64,000 nt of DNA from Dendrocalamus latiflorus (lineage: Eukaryota > Streptophyta > Magnoliopsida > Poales > Poaceae), in assembly GCA_017311315.1 (NCBI GenBank), contig CM029617.1, forward strand, positions 3,700,681-3,764,680, read 5' to 3'. A program made the translations under genes and the position numbers. The notes under the pieces were generated by a model. That model had not been told where the DNA came from, ran no database searches, and saw only the letters and a list, made by a program, of their open reading frames with translations. Numbering within the stretch: the stretch's first letter is position 1; each line of letters begins with the position of its first letter. Shown here one piece after another: positions 13,201 through 24,678 of this stretch.

Positions 13201-13460
13201 CTCCCAAGCCAAACAGCGCGCGCCTATTCAGAGCTCAAAACCAAAACTGCTGCAGGACTAACGAGTGTTTCAGAGCAGCACCACACATTACCGTTCCTGG
13301 AACGCACAGCGACGGGGGCGCTCCTGACGCAGCAGGCCACCTCGGGCCGCCTGGGGAGGCGGCTCCCGGAGAAGGAGTGGAGCATCCGGATGCGGTGCCC
13401 CCCTGCCGCCGCCGCCGCGGCGAGGAGGAGGGGGGCGGAGTCCCCGGCGGCGACGGCCAT
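10285..13460 (-). pseudogene. decayed, truncated Twinkle-type organellar DNA helicase
   Basis: Twinkle is the phage T7 gp4-like primase-helicase of plant mitochondria and plastids. Helicase exons in transcript order: 12543-12361; 11812-11682 with Walker A GVPNSGKS; 11601-11540; 11264-11176; 11022-10895; 10784-10688; 10597-10463; 10352-10285. Conserved pieces include CSMENK, VREHSRKLLEKH, IDPYNEL, HHSCHVWFVAHPRQ and DISGSAHFINKCDNG. Lesions relative to the expected frame are: one G missing where exon 2 should read PGEL (about 11803); exon 4's only nearby acceptor adding 5 nt of frame error (11260-11264); a net frameshift near 10960; and an in-frame TGA at 10900-10902. Exon 2 ends in a GC donor (11681-11680). 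A possible transit-peptide exon (13460-13292; Ala/Arg/Ser-rich) lies upstream, but the Toprim/primase half is absent from the 750 bp between. A functional copy presumably exists elsewhere. Unusual splicing could rescue one lesion (an AG within GGGAG of exon 2), not all. Confidence 0.85.
10361..10378. repeat. poly-C tract
   Basis: Eighteen C residues in a row within an intron of the helicase pseudogene, eight bases from the last visible exon. Such a tract is prone to length errors in sequencing. Confidence 0.95.
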
Positions 13461-13589
13461 CAGGGGGAGCGACTGGAGAGATGGCCGCGGTGGCATGACG
13501 AGGCAGTGGTCTAGGGTTTCAGGGCATGGGGCACAGCGGAGCAGAGCAGAGCAGAGGAGGGCAGGGGAGGGGTTTGGGGAGTAAGGAAG

Positions 13590-16500
13590 CAGAGGTGGCC
13601 AGTGGGCCGTGCCGGGCCGGCACGGGCCCGGGCTCGGCGCGGTCCGTTTAGGCACGGCCCGTTAAGGCCCATGTATTAAACGGGCCGTGCCGTGCCGGCC
13701 CACGGGCCGCGGCGGGAGCCCAAGCACGGCCCGAGGCCGTGCCGTGCCGGCCCGGGCACGATTAAGGCTAAACGGGCCGTGCCGGCCCGGCTAGCCCGTT
13801 TAGCCGAAAAAAAAAGAAAAAATTAAGAAAAATTGTAGAAAATTCAGAAAAAAAATATAGAAAATTGTAGCCATTGTTACTCATAAAAATAAATATTTTC
13901 AATGATATAATGAGCTTTATTAATTTATTAAATTACATGGGATGGCTGCCTCATTAAAAACTTTACCAAGTAAAAACTCAATTTGAGAAAACCTTGGTAA
14001 AGAAAAAAGAGTACAGCCTATAAAGCTCATTATTGACCACATGTGAAAGAAAAATATTGAAAATCCTATTCATTGCTATCTAAATACAAATTCTCAAAAG
14101 ATTCTTCTAAATATTTATTATCTGCAGTATGTTGGAGTCTTGATTCAGCCTGTTCCCAGTCTTTGACGGTCATAAGTACTTCGACCATCTCGTTGGAGAG
14201 ACTTGTTCGTCGCTCCTCGATTATTCTTCCGGAAAGACTGAATGCTGACTCCGAGGAGACTGTAGAGACAGGAACAGTCAACACATCCCGCGCTAATATG
14301 GATAGCACTGGATATGATACCTTCTGGGTTTGCCACCATGAGAGGATATTCAACTCCTGCTCGAAGCTGACGCTATCACTGTTGAGATAGCTTGATAGGT
14401 CTCCAGTGTTTTGTCGCCTTCCTCCTCCCAACTGCTGTGTACCTGCACCTGCACGAGAACTAGACGAAGAACCAAAAATCTTGCCCCATTGCATAGCCCC
14501 CCTAGAGGTGCTAGGGACTACCGGGGGTCTTTCTAAACGCACAGATCCAAATTTATTTTCATATTTATTATATACCTCATGTAATTTATCCTTAACTTGT
14601 GTATAGTATGAACAATAGTCTAAACCGGTAGCCTCACTTAAAACTTGTAAAACATTTATAAATCCTTGGAGTTTGGCCCTAGGATCCAAAATAAAAGCAA
14701 ATGCATATAAAATAGGAATTTCGCTCCAATATTTTAAAAACTTAGATTTCATGGCACCTACAGCATCCCGTAGTATAGGATCATTTTCAAAAGCCTTTAG
14801 GTGAGTGGCAATTTCAACAATATTATGAACAATCATGGGAGATGTAGGATAGTATACTCCAGAAAGACAAACTGTAGCTTTATGAAAAATTTCTAGAAAG
14901 GAAAATATTTTTTCACCAACATCTCAATCGTCCTCAGTAAGTTCAGGGTCTCTAACTTGGGTTCTACTTGAGGAGCTACGCGATTGATGACTTTGTGTGT
15001 GAAGGAAAACAGATACAGTGCTCTTATGTGGCAATATATGTTTAAGCATAAGATAAGTAGAGTTCCATCTAACAGGCATGTCTAAACCAAATTTTCTAGG
15101 ACGAACATTCATTGCTACGCAAAAAGTCTTATATGCGGCTATTCGTTGGTTAGAACAATTAATAAATGAAATTGCATCTCTAAAAGAATTAATACAAGCA
15201 TCTAATCTTTTTAAACCGGATTTAACAATAAGATTAATAATATGACAAGCGCAACGTTGATGCAATAAGAAAGACTGTGCATAATTATTAAACAAAGGAG
15301 TAAGAATTTCCATAGGTTTAGTGTTTGCAGCTGCATTGTCTAAAGTTATGGAAAAAATCTTATCCGTGAGACCAAAATCTTCTACAACTTTAATAATATT
15401 TTCTGCAATATTTTCAGCATTATGTGAAACATTAATTAATTTAAATCCTATAATTCTTTTTTCCATTATCCAGTCATCATTAACATAATGAGCAACAACA
15501 CTAATATAGTCCTCTCTAGCCCTACCACTCCATATGTCGGATGTCAAAGCAATAGAGAATGTACATGTATGAAACATTTCTTTCAATTTATCACGACAAT
15601 TGTTATAATATTTAATTAAATCTCTAGTTGTTGTTTGCCTAGATACAGTACTAAATCGAGGGTTGTGAGCAGTCTTAATATATTTTTGGAAAGCATCAGA
15701 TTCACCAAAATTTAAAGGTAAATCTTGAGAAGCAATTAATCTACAAAGAGATTCCCGAGCTACCTCTGGGTTGTACTCCCACGTACGTACCGAGCCGTCG
15801 GGGTTATATTGCAGGTTAGTCTGGCGCATTTGTATTCCTTGCTTTTTCTTGCAGCTTGCAGCATGTCGTTGTAGATGACCTGTACCACCTGAAGATTTTG
15901 CAGTCAATTCATTACCACAAATTTTACAAACAGCATACCTCACTTCAGTTCCATCACTGTCGGTCTTGATCTTCTTGTCGAAATCATTCCAAACTGTTGA
16001 TGTACTAGTTCTTGTTCTTTTTGCACCCGTGCTTTGGGTCGTGGATGCACTTGTTGAGCCAGCAGAAGATGGATCGATTGGACCCTGCGTCACCGGGGCC
16101 GTCGTTTCTTCGGCATCTCCAGTTTGTACATGTAGACCTTCCGCGGATGGATATGCTTGTTGAAACGATTGCACATCCTCCGCCGTGAGCCCGTATTCGG
16201 AGAGTTGAAAATCGTAGTTATCCATTAAACCTACAAATAATAACAAAAAATTAAACCAACAAATAATACCAAAAAATTGAAATAAGACAGCATTATTACC
16301 TCCTTTGCAGCTCTCACAAAAAAAATTTGAAGATTTTTGAATTTTCGGAATTTTGCCCGAATTTTGACCAAATTTGCGCTAACACTTTCAGATTTTTCAC
16401 AGCTAAACCGAGAGAGAAGAATGAGATTTGAGGTGTGGAAGATGGAGGCCGGATGCCCCCCTATTTATAGGAAAATTTTCAGATTTTTCCCGAATTTTTT

Positions 16501-16846
16501 GCTATTTTTTCCGAATTTTCCCCCCCCCCAACGGTCACAAAAAACGGCTATTTTTTGAAATTAACGGGCCGGGCGTGCCGTGCCGGGCCGGCACGGCCCG
16601 TTTAGTGCCGTTGGGCGGGCCGTGCCGTGTCGGGCCGGCACGGCCCGTTTAGTGCCGTTGGGCGGGCCGTGCCGTGCCGGGCCGGCACGGCCCGATTTCT
16701 TAACGGGCCGTGCCGTGCCGGCCCGCCGTGCCGCGCCCTCGGCCCAGGCACGGCCCGCCTCGCCGTGCCGTGCCGTGCCCGGGCCGGGTCTAAAGTGACG
16801 GGCCGTGGTGCGGCCCGTCACGGCCCGGCCCATTTGGCCACCTCTA
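13590..16846 (-). mobile_element. Dart-like hAT transposon, 3257 bp, perfect 8-bp TSD
   Basis: Bounded by exact target duplications TAAGGAAG at 13582-13589 and 16847-16854. The ends read cagaggtggcca (left) and, in reverse, tagaggtggccaaatgggc (right), giving a 12-bp inverted repeat that differs only at the first base, as in Ac/Ds. From memory, the right end matches the rice nDart1/aDart terminus at 18 of 19 bases. Both subterminal zones (13610-13800 and 16561-16830) are packed with ggcacggcccg-type repeats in opposite orientation. The interior carries one transposase gene on the minus strand. The insertion lies 130 bp upstream of the putative start of the helicase pseudogene. Confidence 0.93.
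14066..16225 (-). pseudogene. hAT (Ac-like) transposase with one nonsense codon
   Basis: DDE transposase of the element at 13590-16846. The ATG at 16225 (MDNYDFQLSEYG) is the first methionine of the frame. The frame is open to 14066 (720 codons) except for a single TGA at 14924-14926, in a context where a one-base change from Trp (TGG) is the simplest origin. Visible domains, in order, are a BED zinc finger with CKIC and HLQRHAASC; the catalytic-core motifs ALTSDIWSG and ITLDNAAANTK, supplying two likely acidic residues; and the C-terminal hAT dimerisation region with LSWWQ and SSESAFSLSGRII, whose Glu is the likely third catalytic residue. A 5' leader intron is possible, with a donor near 16303 and a ttttgtag-type acceptor near 16231. 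Unless the stop is read through, the product is a 433-residue protein lacking the dimerisation domain. Confidence 0.9.
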
Positions 16847-16854
16847 TAAGGAAG

Positions 16855-17349
16855 AGAGGCGAGGAGCAGAGGAATTTTGGATTAGTAGGAGGTTTCGTTA
16901 GGGTTTTACACGTCGGCCGGCCCGGGCGCGTGTTTCCCGGGTTGTCTGCTTACATATGGGTCCCACTACCCAGAGAGGAAGAGGGTTTGGGCTTTGAGCG
17001 AGCCTACCGGCAAATCCGACGTTTCTCGCCTATGTATATATTGATTTCTGTTTATAATCTTTGCTTAAAAATCAAATTTTAATATAAACATCAGTTTTTT
17101 AAGTAGATTTTTCCACTCCTTTCGCTACCGTCTTACTATAAAGATAAGGCAGAGATGCATTACGTACTTCACTCCTCCCGTTCCTGTTTTATATATATAT
17201 ATATGTATGTATTTTTTCATTACTTTTTCAACGCTTGCCTCTCACTTCAAAAAACCATTTTCAATTTTCAGTCAAAAGCTATTAGAAAATGCCAACACGA
17301 GTGCCCCTCAAACGATGCGCTCCTGAAGAAGCCAAAAAATGGATAGAAT
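16855..17349. other. flank of the Dart-like insertion
   Basis: The first 150 bases are GA-rich and look like the displaced upstream region of the helicase pseudogene. A short ta microsatellite lies near 17192-17206. No gene seen. Confidence 0.4.
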
Positions 17350-17596
17350 CAGGGTCTGTTCTTTTTGGCTGCGGTTTATGGCTTTTGGCTGAAATTTTTG
17401 AATTTTGGCTGTTTACGGTACAGATTACGGAGAGATCGATACTCACTTGCGATTTTGGCTGGTACAGATGTTGGGCTTTTAACGTGTACTACGTTTAACT
17501 TGTAGACCCCGTCTTGAGAAAATACTCCGTTTAAAAGTTAGGTACTGTAGCGGCTGCAAAAAGCCGGCCGGCTTCCTCACTGCCGAACAGGCCCTC
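17350..17596. mobile_element. MITE, cagggtctgttc / gagggcctgttc ends
   Basis: About 247 bp. The left end is cagggtctgttctttttggc and the reversed right end is gagggcctgttcgg. The interior includes tacggtacagattacggaga, ttttggctggtacagatgtt and gtcttgagaaaatactccg, which recur at 50241-50450, so these are two copies of one family. No exact target duplication found. Confidence 0.65.
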
Positions 17597-17664
17597 AGTG
17601 GGCAGATGCTGGCACGGTTAGGAGTGTCGAATTCAAAAGTAGCAGAATCCATCGAATGTGGGGT

Positions 17665-17930
17665 TTGGGTGGTGATCGGTTGGACTGTGGCTTATGGTTT
17701 ATTTCATTATAGCTAGCTGAAATTACACTGTAGCTGAAGGTGGCTTATTTGGTATAATTAAATGTAAAAAAATTTAAAAATAGAAAAAATGGCTTAGCCC
17801 ATCACGTGTAATGCAAACGAATACGGAAAAAAAGAACCGGTAAAAAAAACTCAAAAAATCCTAAAAAAATTAGAAAAAGACGAAATTTAGAAATAATGAA
17901 AAATAAGCCAGAAGCCGATCGGGGAAGTTA
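17665..17930 (+). repeat. R1 dispersed repeat, copy 2
   Basis: Starts ggtggtgatcggttgg, carries actgtagctgaa, cataattaa-like and ttagcccatcacgtgtaatg blocks, and ends agccagaagccgatc. Same orientation as copy 1. Confidence 0.7.
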
Positions 17931-19392
17931 GAGAGCTCTAAACAGAATGAGAAACGATCCGGACTCTGGATAGTTTGAATATTGAATCGTTTTAGCTAAC
18001 CATCCAACTATTTTCACCCTTTTTTTTGCTTTTTCAGTAGCTTTTTAGCTCCAACTTATCTCAGCAATCACTATTTATTAAACTAATAAATTATAGTTAA
18101 AAACTATAAACCATATATATAACACACATTAGTTAATCTAATTATTTTTTAGAGTAAATTAATCCAACTACATTTTTAGCGAAGTTAATCCAACTACATT
18201 TTTAGCGAAGTTAATCCAACTCTTTGAACCGGCACAGACTAGACCCAAGCAAACTCGGGCCACGGCGATGCCGGATAGCTTGGTCCAGGCGGCCGAGCCG
18301 GCCCACCAAAATGCTCACGTACACTATAGACCAGGAAGACCAGCCTACCACTACATGCTCCATTGCACCAACGAGTTGTTCATTCATCGTATGCATCTTC
18401 CGTTCTTTCTTCAATAAAATAAATCGTGCTGTACATCTTCCTATCATAAGAAGCCTCAAGTGTTTACCTTTGCGATTCAGAGGAAGCGTCGAGTCAGAAA
18501 ATTATGTAGTCCATCTTATTATACTACATGCAGATACATGTACTTTTCCTATCACCGAATATGTCTCGAGACTGATACAAAATTTCAAAATTCAAGCCAT
18601 CATCATTTCTTGTAATCGCTGTAATGTCCTTTCATAAGTCTTGGAGCACTATACAGGGCTACGATGATACATATACCTACATGTACAATTGGTTTTGCGC
18701 TTTCCGTATGTACATACGCCCCCCTTGTCTGCACATAATTGATCACCTGCTCAAGTCGTAACTCGGGTTCTTTTTAGCTGTGTCATACGGTTTATATTTT
18801 TTTATTCTATCATGAGCGTTTGGGTAAATGAATCGAATATTGATAAACTATTTTTTTAAAAAAAATAACCTAAAAATTGTTTGAAAACAGTGACAAAAAA
18901 TCATTTTGTTTGTTTGAGTGAGATCATAAGTCGAAAAGATCTTTGCCCATAGCCCGTTCTGTTCCACAAAGGCTGCTTGCAGCCTTGCACTGTGCGTGCG
19001 CGCGTGCGCATTTGAAATCCACTGCACTGCGCTTGCGCGTGCGCGTGCGCGTGTAGGTTTTCAATTGGAAACGTGCTCATATGTCATGCCTAGAGCTCTC
19101 TAGGCTGTCATGTAAGTTGATCGGCCGTGTCTTACGCTCGAGACCGCACAAATGTCTCATTATATGAAAAATCTGTTTTTTTCTTGTTTGTTTAATTTAT
19201 GTCTTGTTTTAAAGTGTCGTAGCTTTTTAGTAAAATAACACTGTAGCGGCTATTAACTTTTTTAAAATATTCAATCAAAGAAAAGTAGAGAAAAAATAAA
19301 AAAAAATACTATTATATCTCCACAGATACGGTAAAGGAAAAAAGAAATAATCATATTAAGAAGCTAGAAACTATACTGTTTCCAACAGAATC
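17931..19392. other. intergenic, repeat-like
   Basis: No gene. Contains a 26-bp tandem duplication around 18160-18220 (agcgaagttaatccaactac), a GC/GT-alternating purine-pyrimidine stretch at 18995-19055 (gcgtgcgcgcgtgcgc), and an AT-rich MITE-like segment at 19190-19390 with aacactgtagcggctatta. An open frame at 18224-18637 is not recognisable. Confidence 0.45.
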
Positions 19393-19395
19393 TTA

Positions 19396-20143
19396 GGTAG
19401 TGTTTGGTTCAGGGGATATCTCGGGATGGGAGGGGGCCAACCCTTTTTTTTGTAGTGTTTGGTTGTAGGATTTGGTGGAGTGGGTTGGACCCAAAAGAAA
19501 AGATTCTCCTGAAAAGTGGGTTGGAACGATCCGCCCAAAACGAGCGAACCGCGCCAACCCACCTCTGTCGCGCGCACGCCTACGCCCGTCTCCCCCGCGC
19601 AGGTTTTCCCCGCCGCCCGCACATCTCCCCCCGGCCCCCATCTACCCCACCGCCCACGCCCCCTTCCCCATCTCCCCCGCGGCGCATCTCCCCCCGGCCC
19701 CCCATCTCCCCCGCCGCCCGCGCCCCCTTCCCCATCTCCCCCGCGGCGCATCTCCCCCCGGCCCCCCATCTCCCTCCACGCGCGGGCGCCGTCCCGGTCG
19801 GGTGTGTGCGCGCCTCCCTGCCGCTCCTCACGCCGTCGGAGGTCCGGTCGCCGTGCTCCGGTCGTCGCCGTCCTCTCCACTGCCGGCCGGATCTCCGCCC
19901 CGGCGCGTCCTCCCCGCCGTCATCACCACTGCCGGCCTCCTCTCCGCCGTCCTCTCCGCCGCCGTCGGCGTCATCTCCACTGCCGGCATCCTCTGCACTA
20001 ACCCATCCCATTCTATCCCTCCATCCAAACAAAAAACAGGGACTAACTCATCCTTACAACCAAACAAAAAGTGGGATTATCCTATCCCACATACCTGGGA
20101 TGGAGCTATCCCATCCCACCAAGTCTCCAAACCAAACACATCC
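19396..20143. mobile_element. PIF/Tourist-like element with GC-rich repeated core
   Basis: 748 bp between TTA duplications at 19393-19395 and 20144-20146. The ends ggtagtgtttggttcagggg and, reversed, ggatgtgtttggtttggaga give an imperfect inverted repeat; internal arms with gggatgggagg-type and tcccatcccacc-type motifs extend it. The core (19560-20000) is very GC-rich with a 63-bp period: gcacatctcc at 19618 and gcgcatctcc at 19682 and 19745. It is open in several frames as Pro/Arg/Ser-rich sequence with no recognisable domain. Confidence 0.75.
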
Positions 20144-20146
20144 TTA

Positions 20147-21400
20147 ATGATACGGCGATGGTTTTTATTTTTAGAAAATAGTCTTTTAGTTTATTTGTTT
20201 TTAGTGAACATATATATTGGTGATTTGATTGACATTCGGCTGAAAATTAAATCTATTCACGTTGGTTGCCGTTGACCTGCATGCATGTAGCGGTCAAATA
20301 CCAAATTGTCTCAGAAAAAGAGGGTCTAAACATCGGTCCAATTATTCTCAACTTATGGCTTCCCCGGATAAATAAATAAATAAATAGAAAGACTTCTTCG
20401 TTGCTGTTTTAAAACGATTTATCATGACAGCCTTTTTTAAGCGACTTATCAGTATTCAGTTCATTCATATAAACACTCACACTAAAACCAAAATCCATCA
20501 GCCGTAGCCATAAGCCATCAAGGGTCCAAGTCTTTTGGTACAGTACTTTGAGTTATTTTTTTGTGACAACTTGTATCAAACACATAAACTTAGCATTACC
20601 CAAATGATGCATTGCATTGTACTTGTATACACACCACACACACGTGAGTGCAATATGGACCGAATTCTAATAAGTGAAGTCGTACATCTATAACTCTACC
20701 ATTCCACCAAGATATATTCCGTTGGCCTTGTATTTGTAGTCCAGACTTTGTAGCTAGTCGGACTATTCTTAATTAGTGTCCTATATTTGGTGCAGTGGAA
20801 AACTTTCTTCTTCTTTTTTTGCGAGATGTAAATTCCACTTTGACAGATCATAATTAGTAAGCCCTACATTTCGCTCAATATATAATGAGGAGAATCAACA
20901 TTTTCAACAAATTAATGGACCAAGTACTCGGTTGAAAAATTGACTCGGTGCGTAGCCTGATGACCTAAGCATTTCTTTGGCGGCATAGAAAAAATTGAGA
21001 AAATAACATCAAAATGCAGGAAATAATTAATAGAAACATACAACAATTAAAACTTGAGTTCGTTCACCTCAGTTTTTTCCCCTTTGGAAAGAAGCACACA
21101 ACATGCACTCTCATTCGCTCAAAAATCCATGAAATGCAAGAATTAAACCAATATGAGAAGAGACATGCAGACTGAATAATTAATCCATTATTTCACTGGA
21201 TATTTCTGACAGGACTAAACTTAAATTACAGGCGTATTACAATGCGCATATATGGCAACCCTCTCATGCCAAGCCCCAACCAAAAAAAAAGAAAGGAAAA
21301 GGAAAAAGTAGTGTACAAGTCAACTGGTCTATTCGAGCGCATGAAGCACTAAGATACTAATACTCCTTAATCACCCAAAGAACATGATCTGCTTGATTAA
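20147..21400. other. intergenic, nothing coding
   Basis: AT-rich. Contains an aaat tetranucleotide run near 20367-20386. No gene, RNA or clear element recognised. Confidence 0.5.
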
Positions 21401-21645
21401 GGGGCTGCTCCAACCAACTTAAAAGTCCTGGCTTCGGCTATTGGTTTTTTTGCTACAAATTCACTGTAGCGGTTGTTAACTTTTTAGGAGACAAAAATAA
21501 GAAAAATGAGACAAAATAAAAAAAACCATTATATCATAATGGAAAATGCAAAGGAATAAAGAAAAAAGAAATTAAGAAGCTAATACATTCCAAGTGGCTT
21601 CTGGCTTCTTGAAGCCAAAAGCCAAAGTCGTTTGGAGCAGGAACC
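21401..21645. mobile_element. MITE, ggggctgctccaac ends
   Basis: About 245 bp. The left end ggggctgctccaaccaactt and the reversed right end ggttcctgctccaaacgact form an imperfect inverted repeat. The interior has actgtagcggttgttaactt, also seen in the AT-rich segment near 19230. No certain target duplication. Confidence 0.55.
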
Positions 21646-22065
21646 TAGAGCTAATACTGATAATAATCGGGTTAATCATATTAATTCTTGGAGTGGAAAA
21701 TGTAACACGCACACAGGCGCGTGTTAATCTTAACACGCACCTAGGTGCGGAGCCATCCGATAGACCATGATGCGGGCTTGTTTCTCGCGAGCAGTCTTCT
21801 ATACGCTGAATTTTTGTCGTGTCTATCCGATGTGCTATGCTTTGCATTGCACGTCTGCTATGGCCTCCACAAGTATAATTTTTTTTGCTTCCCTAGCTGC
21901 ACCATGTCCATCGTCCCTTCTCGATGATGTGTGAACCAGACTAGCATTAATCAAGTGATCATGCGCACCAAAGTCCAGCCATCTTTACTCGCATTGGGGA
22001 GCGCATTGAGATGAAAAGGCAAGAAGCATCATTGCTCCTAGGTTGTCAGCTGAATAACACCGAAT

Positions 22066-23149
22066 TAGAGCTGTAAAAAAAACTCGAGGCTCGCGAGCTG
22101 CTCGATCTTGGCTCGCTCTAGACTCGATTCGAGCTTAGCTCGAGCTCCAAACGAGCCGAATTCGAGCTTCATCCTAAGCTCGCGAGTTTTAACGAGCCGA
22201 GCTCGAATAGCTCGCGAGCTTAGGATTTTTTACCCCCCAATTCCCCCCGCCCCCGGCCCCCACCCCTCCCTCCCGAGTCCCACCTCTCCTCTCAAATTCC
22301 CCCTGCCCCCCAGGCCCCCCGCCGCCACACGCCCACGCGGGCGCGGCCATGCCTCTCCCCCACCAGCGGACCTCCGCCTGCCCCCACCTGTGGCCCCGCC
22401 CCCTCCGACCGTCCCCCTTCTCGCCCCACCGCCGCCTCCCCGTCCCCCTCCCTCCTCTCCCCAGCCGCCGCCCCTCCTCCCCCCAAGTCCCCAACCCCTT
22501 CCTCTCCCCCTCCGCCCCCCCCGGCCGCTGCCGCCCCTCCTCTCCGTCACCGCCACCGCCCCTCCTCCCCCCGCCGGCGCCCCTCCTCCCCCCCCCGTTC
22601 CCCTCCTCGGCTCCTCGCCCCTCTCCTGCCCCCCGTCCCCTTCCTCTCCCCCGCCGCCGCCCCCCGGTCCCCCTCCTCGCCCCCCGCCGCCGCCCCTCGT
22701 CCCCCCGGTGCCCCTCCTCAACCCGGCTCGCCGCCGCCCCTCCTCTCCCCCGCCGCCGACGCCTTTCCTCCCCCCGACGCCCCTCCTCGACCCGGCCCGC
22801 CGCCGCCCCTCCTCTCCCCCGCCGTCGACGCCTCTCCTCCCCCCGATGCCCCTCCTCGACCCGGCCCGCCGCCGCCCCTCCTCTCCCCCGCCGTCGACGC
22901 CTCTCCTCCCCCCCGGCGCTCCTCCTCCCCTGCTGGCGCCGCCCCTCCTTGACCGGGATCCGGTCACGCAGGTACGCACCGAGCCTACACGAGCCGAGCT
23001 CGAGCGAGCTCGGTAGAAACTCGAGCCGAGCTCGAGCCCAGCTTAAAGTTCGATGTTGATCTTAGGCTCGCTCGAGCTCGGCTCGAGTTTCTACCGAGCT
23101 CGAGCTTGCTAGGTCAAGCTCGCTCGAGCTCGGCTCGTTTACAGCCCTA
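22066..23149. mobile_element. hAT-like non-autonomous element, gctcgagctcgg family, copy A
   Basis: 1084 bp. The ends are tagagctgtaaa and, reversed, tagggctgtaaacgagccg. The flanking 8-mers are CACCGAAT (22058-22065) and TACCAAAT (23150-23157), six of eight identical, as expected for an older hAT insertion. Both subterminal zones are dense in gctcgagctcgg-type motifs in inverted orientation. The core (22240-22960) is C-rich with three units of a 69-bp period (positions 22755, 22824 and 22893). The long Pro-rich frames on both strands come from base composition. Confidence 0.8.
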
Positions 23150-23199
23150 TACCAAATGTTGTAAACAAGACTAACCAGTAAGCACCTATTCCTTTTTTT

Positions 23200-23830
23200 T
23201 TTGCCATGAGATTAACCGCTATTTAATTAAGTCATTTACTAGAAACCAAGGTAAAGTGCAAATGATAACTCAGATGCGACTAATGGTAAATTTTAAACTT
23301 TTATACCAAAACAATATTTATGAGAAGTGCACTGATGATAACATATGTGCAACTAATGGTAAGTTTTAACGTTTTACACCCAACGACGGTAAAATTATAA
23401 CTTAATATGGTAACTTATGAGAAGTACTGATGACAACTTAGGGTGTAATTAATAGTAAATTTCCAACTTTTTTTACACGAGCTCGCAAAATGATGGTAAT
23501 TTCTAAACTTTTGGTGATAATTTATCACAACTACATATGATAACTGAAAAGCGCAAATGATGGTAACTTCATAGATGAAGGTGGTAATTTATATAAAAGT
23601 TCAAATGATAACTTACGGTGCAGCTTATGGTAAAATTTGAACTTTTTATAACATATCATAAAATGATGGTAAATTCATAACTAAATGTGGTAATTATGAA
23701 AAGTCCAAGTGATAACATTTGCAGCAACTAATGGTGTTTTCAAGCATTTTCTACACAAACAAAAAAAAATGGTAAATTATAAATTTAATTCATGGGGTCA
23801 TTTACTAAAAGTTTATATGATAACTTACAA
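23200..23830. repeat. degenerate AT-rich repeat field
   Basis: Irregular recurrence of gataactta, aactaatggtaaattttaaa and gatggtaa motifs at 70-170-bp spacing. Non-coding. Looks like a decayed tandem array. Confidence 0.5.
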
Positions 23831-23845
23831 TCCGCTCATTTCGAC

Positions 23846-24115
23846 TGAAAAAGTGGCTTATGACTAAAATTGCACTGTACCTGGCTGAAATTACACTATA
23901 GCTGATGGTGGCTTATTTTGCGTAATTAAATTTTAAAAAAATTAAAAATAGAAAAAAAAACAGGTTAGCCAATCGCGGACAATGCAAACGAATACCGAAA
24001 AAGAATTGGTAAAAAACTCAAAAAAACCAAAATGTCAGGGAAAAAATAAAATTTAGAAATAATAAAAAATAAGTTAGAAACCAGAATCTCAAGTTAAAAT
24101 AAGCGGAGCTTGAGA
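23846..24115 (+). repeat. R1 dispersed repeat, copy 3 (degenerate)
   Basis: Retains gtggcttatttt, cgtaattaaattttaaaaaa, gttagccaatcgcggacaat and a gccagaa-type 3' side. More diverged than the other copies. Confidence 0.6.
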
Positions 24116-24125
24116 CTGCATCTAA

Positions 24126-24408
24126 GACCATTCTCAGTGGAGAGTTTCATGGCGTTGTTTCCAAGACTGCCACATCATGTAAAATGAAATGAAACATGGA
24201 TGAAACATCTATCCTCAATGTATAGTTTCATTCTATTGTTTCATAGACATTTAATTTCATGACTTATATAGAGTTGGTAATCGTGCAAAAGAGTTTTATC
24301 TAGATGAAACTCACTTCTTCAATCTCTTCTTAAAAATATTGCTATATCATCAAAAATATCTATATAGCAACCTATTAAATGCAGATAAAACTCTCTCTGA
24401 GACTGGTT
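24126..24408. mobile_element. MITE, gaccattctcag / accagtctcag ends
   Basis: About 283 bp. The left end gaccattctcagtggagagt and the reversed right end accagtctcagagagagttt form the inverted repeat. It sits about 270 bp downstream of the stop of the SAUR gene. Confidence 0.6.
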
Positions 24409-24678
24409 TAGTTTGAACTTTTTTATTCCGACAAACTCACAGCATGGCACATTGCATTCCCCACCACGAGTAAAGATGGCTAGACCACGTGCACATGTTT
24501 AGTTGTGAACGCTAGTCTAGTCTAATTTACAGATCACTGAGAAGGGGCCGATGGACATGGCGCAGCAAGGGAAGCAAATAAATTACACTTGTGGGGGCCA
24601 CAACAGACGCGCAGTGCACAGCGCAGCGCATCGGAAGGGCACGGGCGAATGGGAAACGCAAAAGCGGCCGGGTGCGCG

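Noticed and set aside
13224..13655. Longer N-terminus for the helicase copy beginning at 13655
   Set aside because: The extension runs into the Dart-like element's terminal repeat; the ATG at 13460 begins the transit-peptide-like sequence.
22108..23059. 300-residue proline-rich open frame and antisense partners
   Set aside because: They lie wholly inside a hAT-like element, are explained by C-rich 69-bp repeats, and contain no domain.
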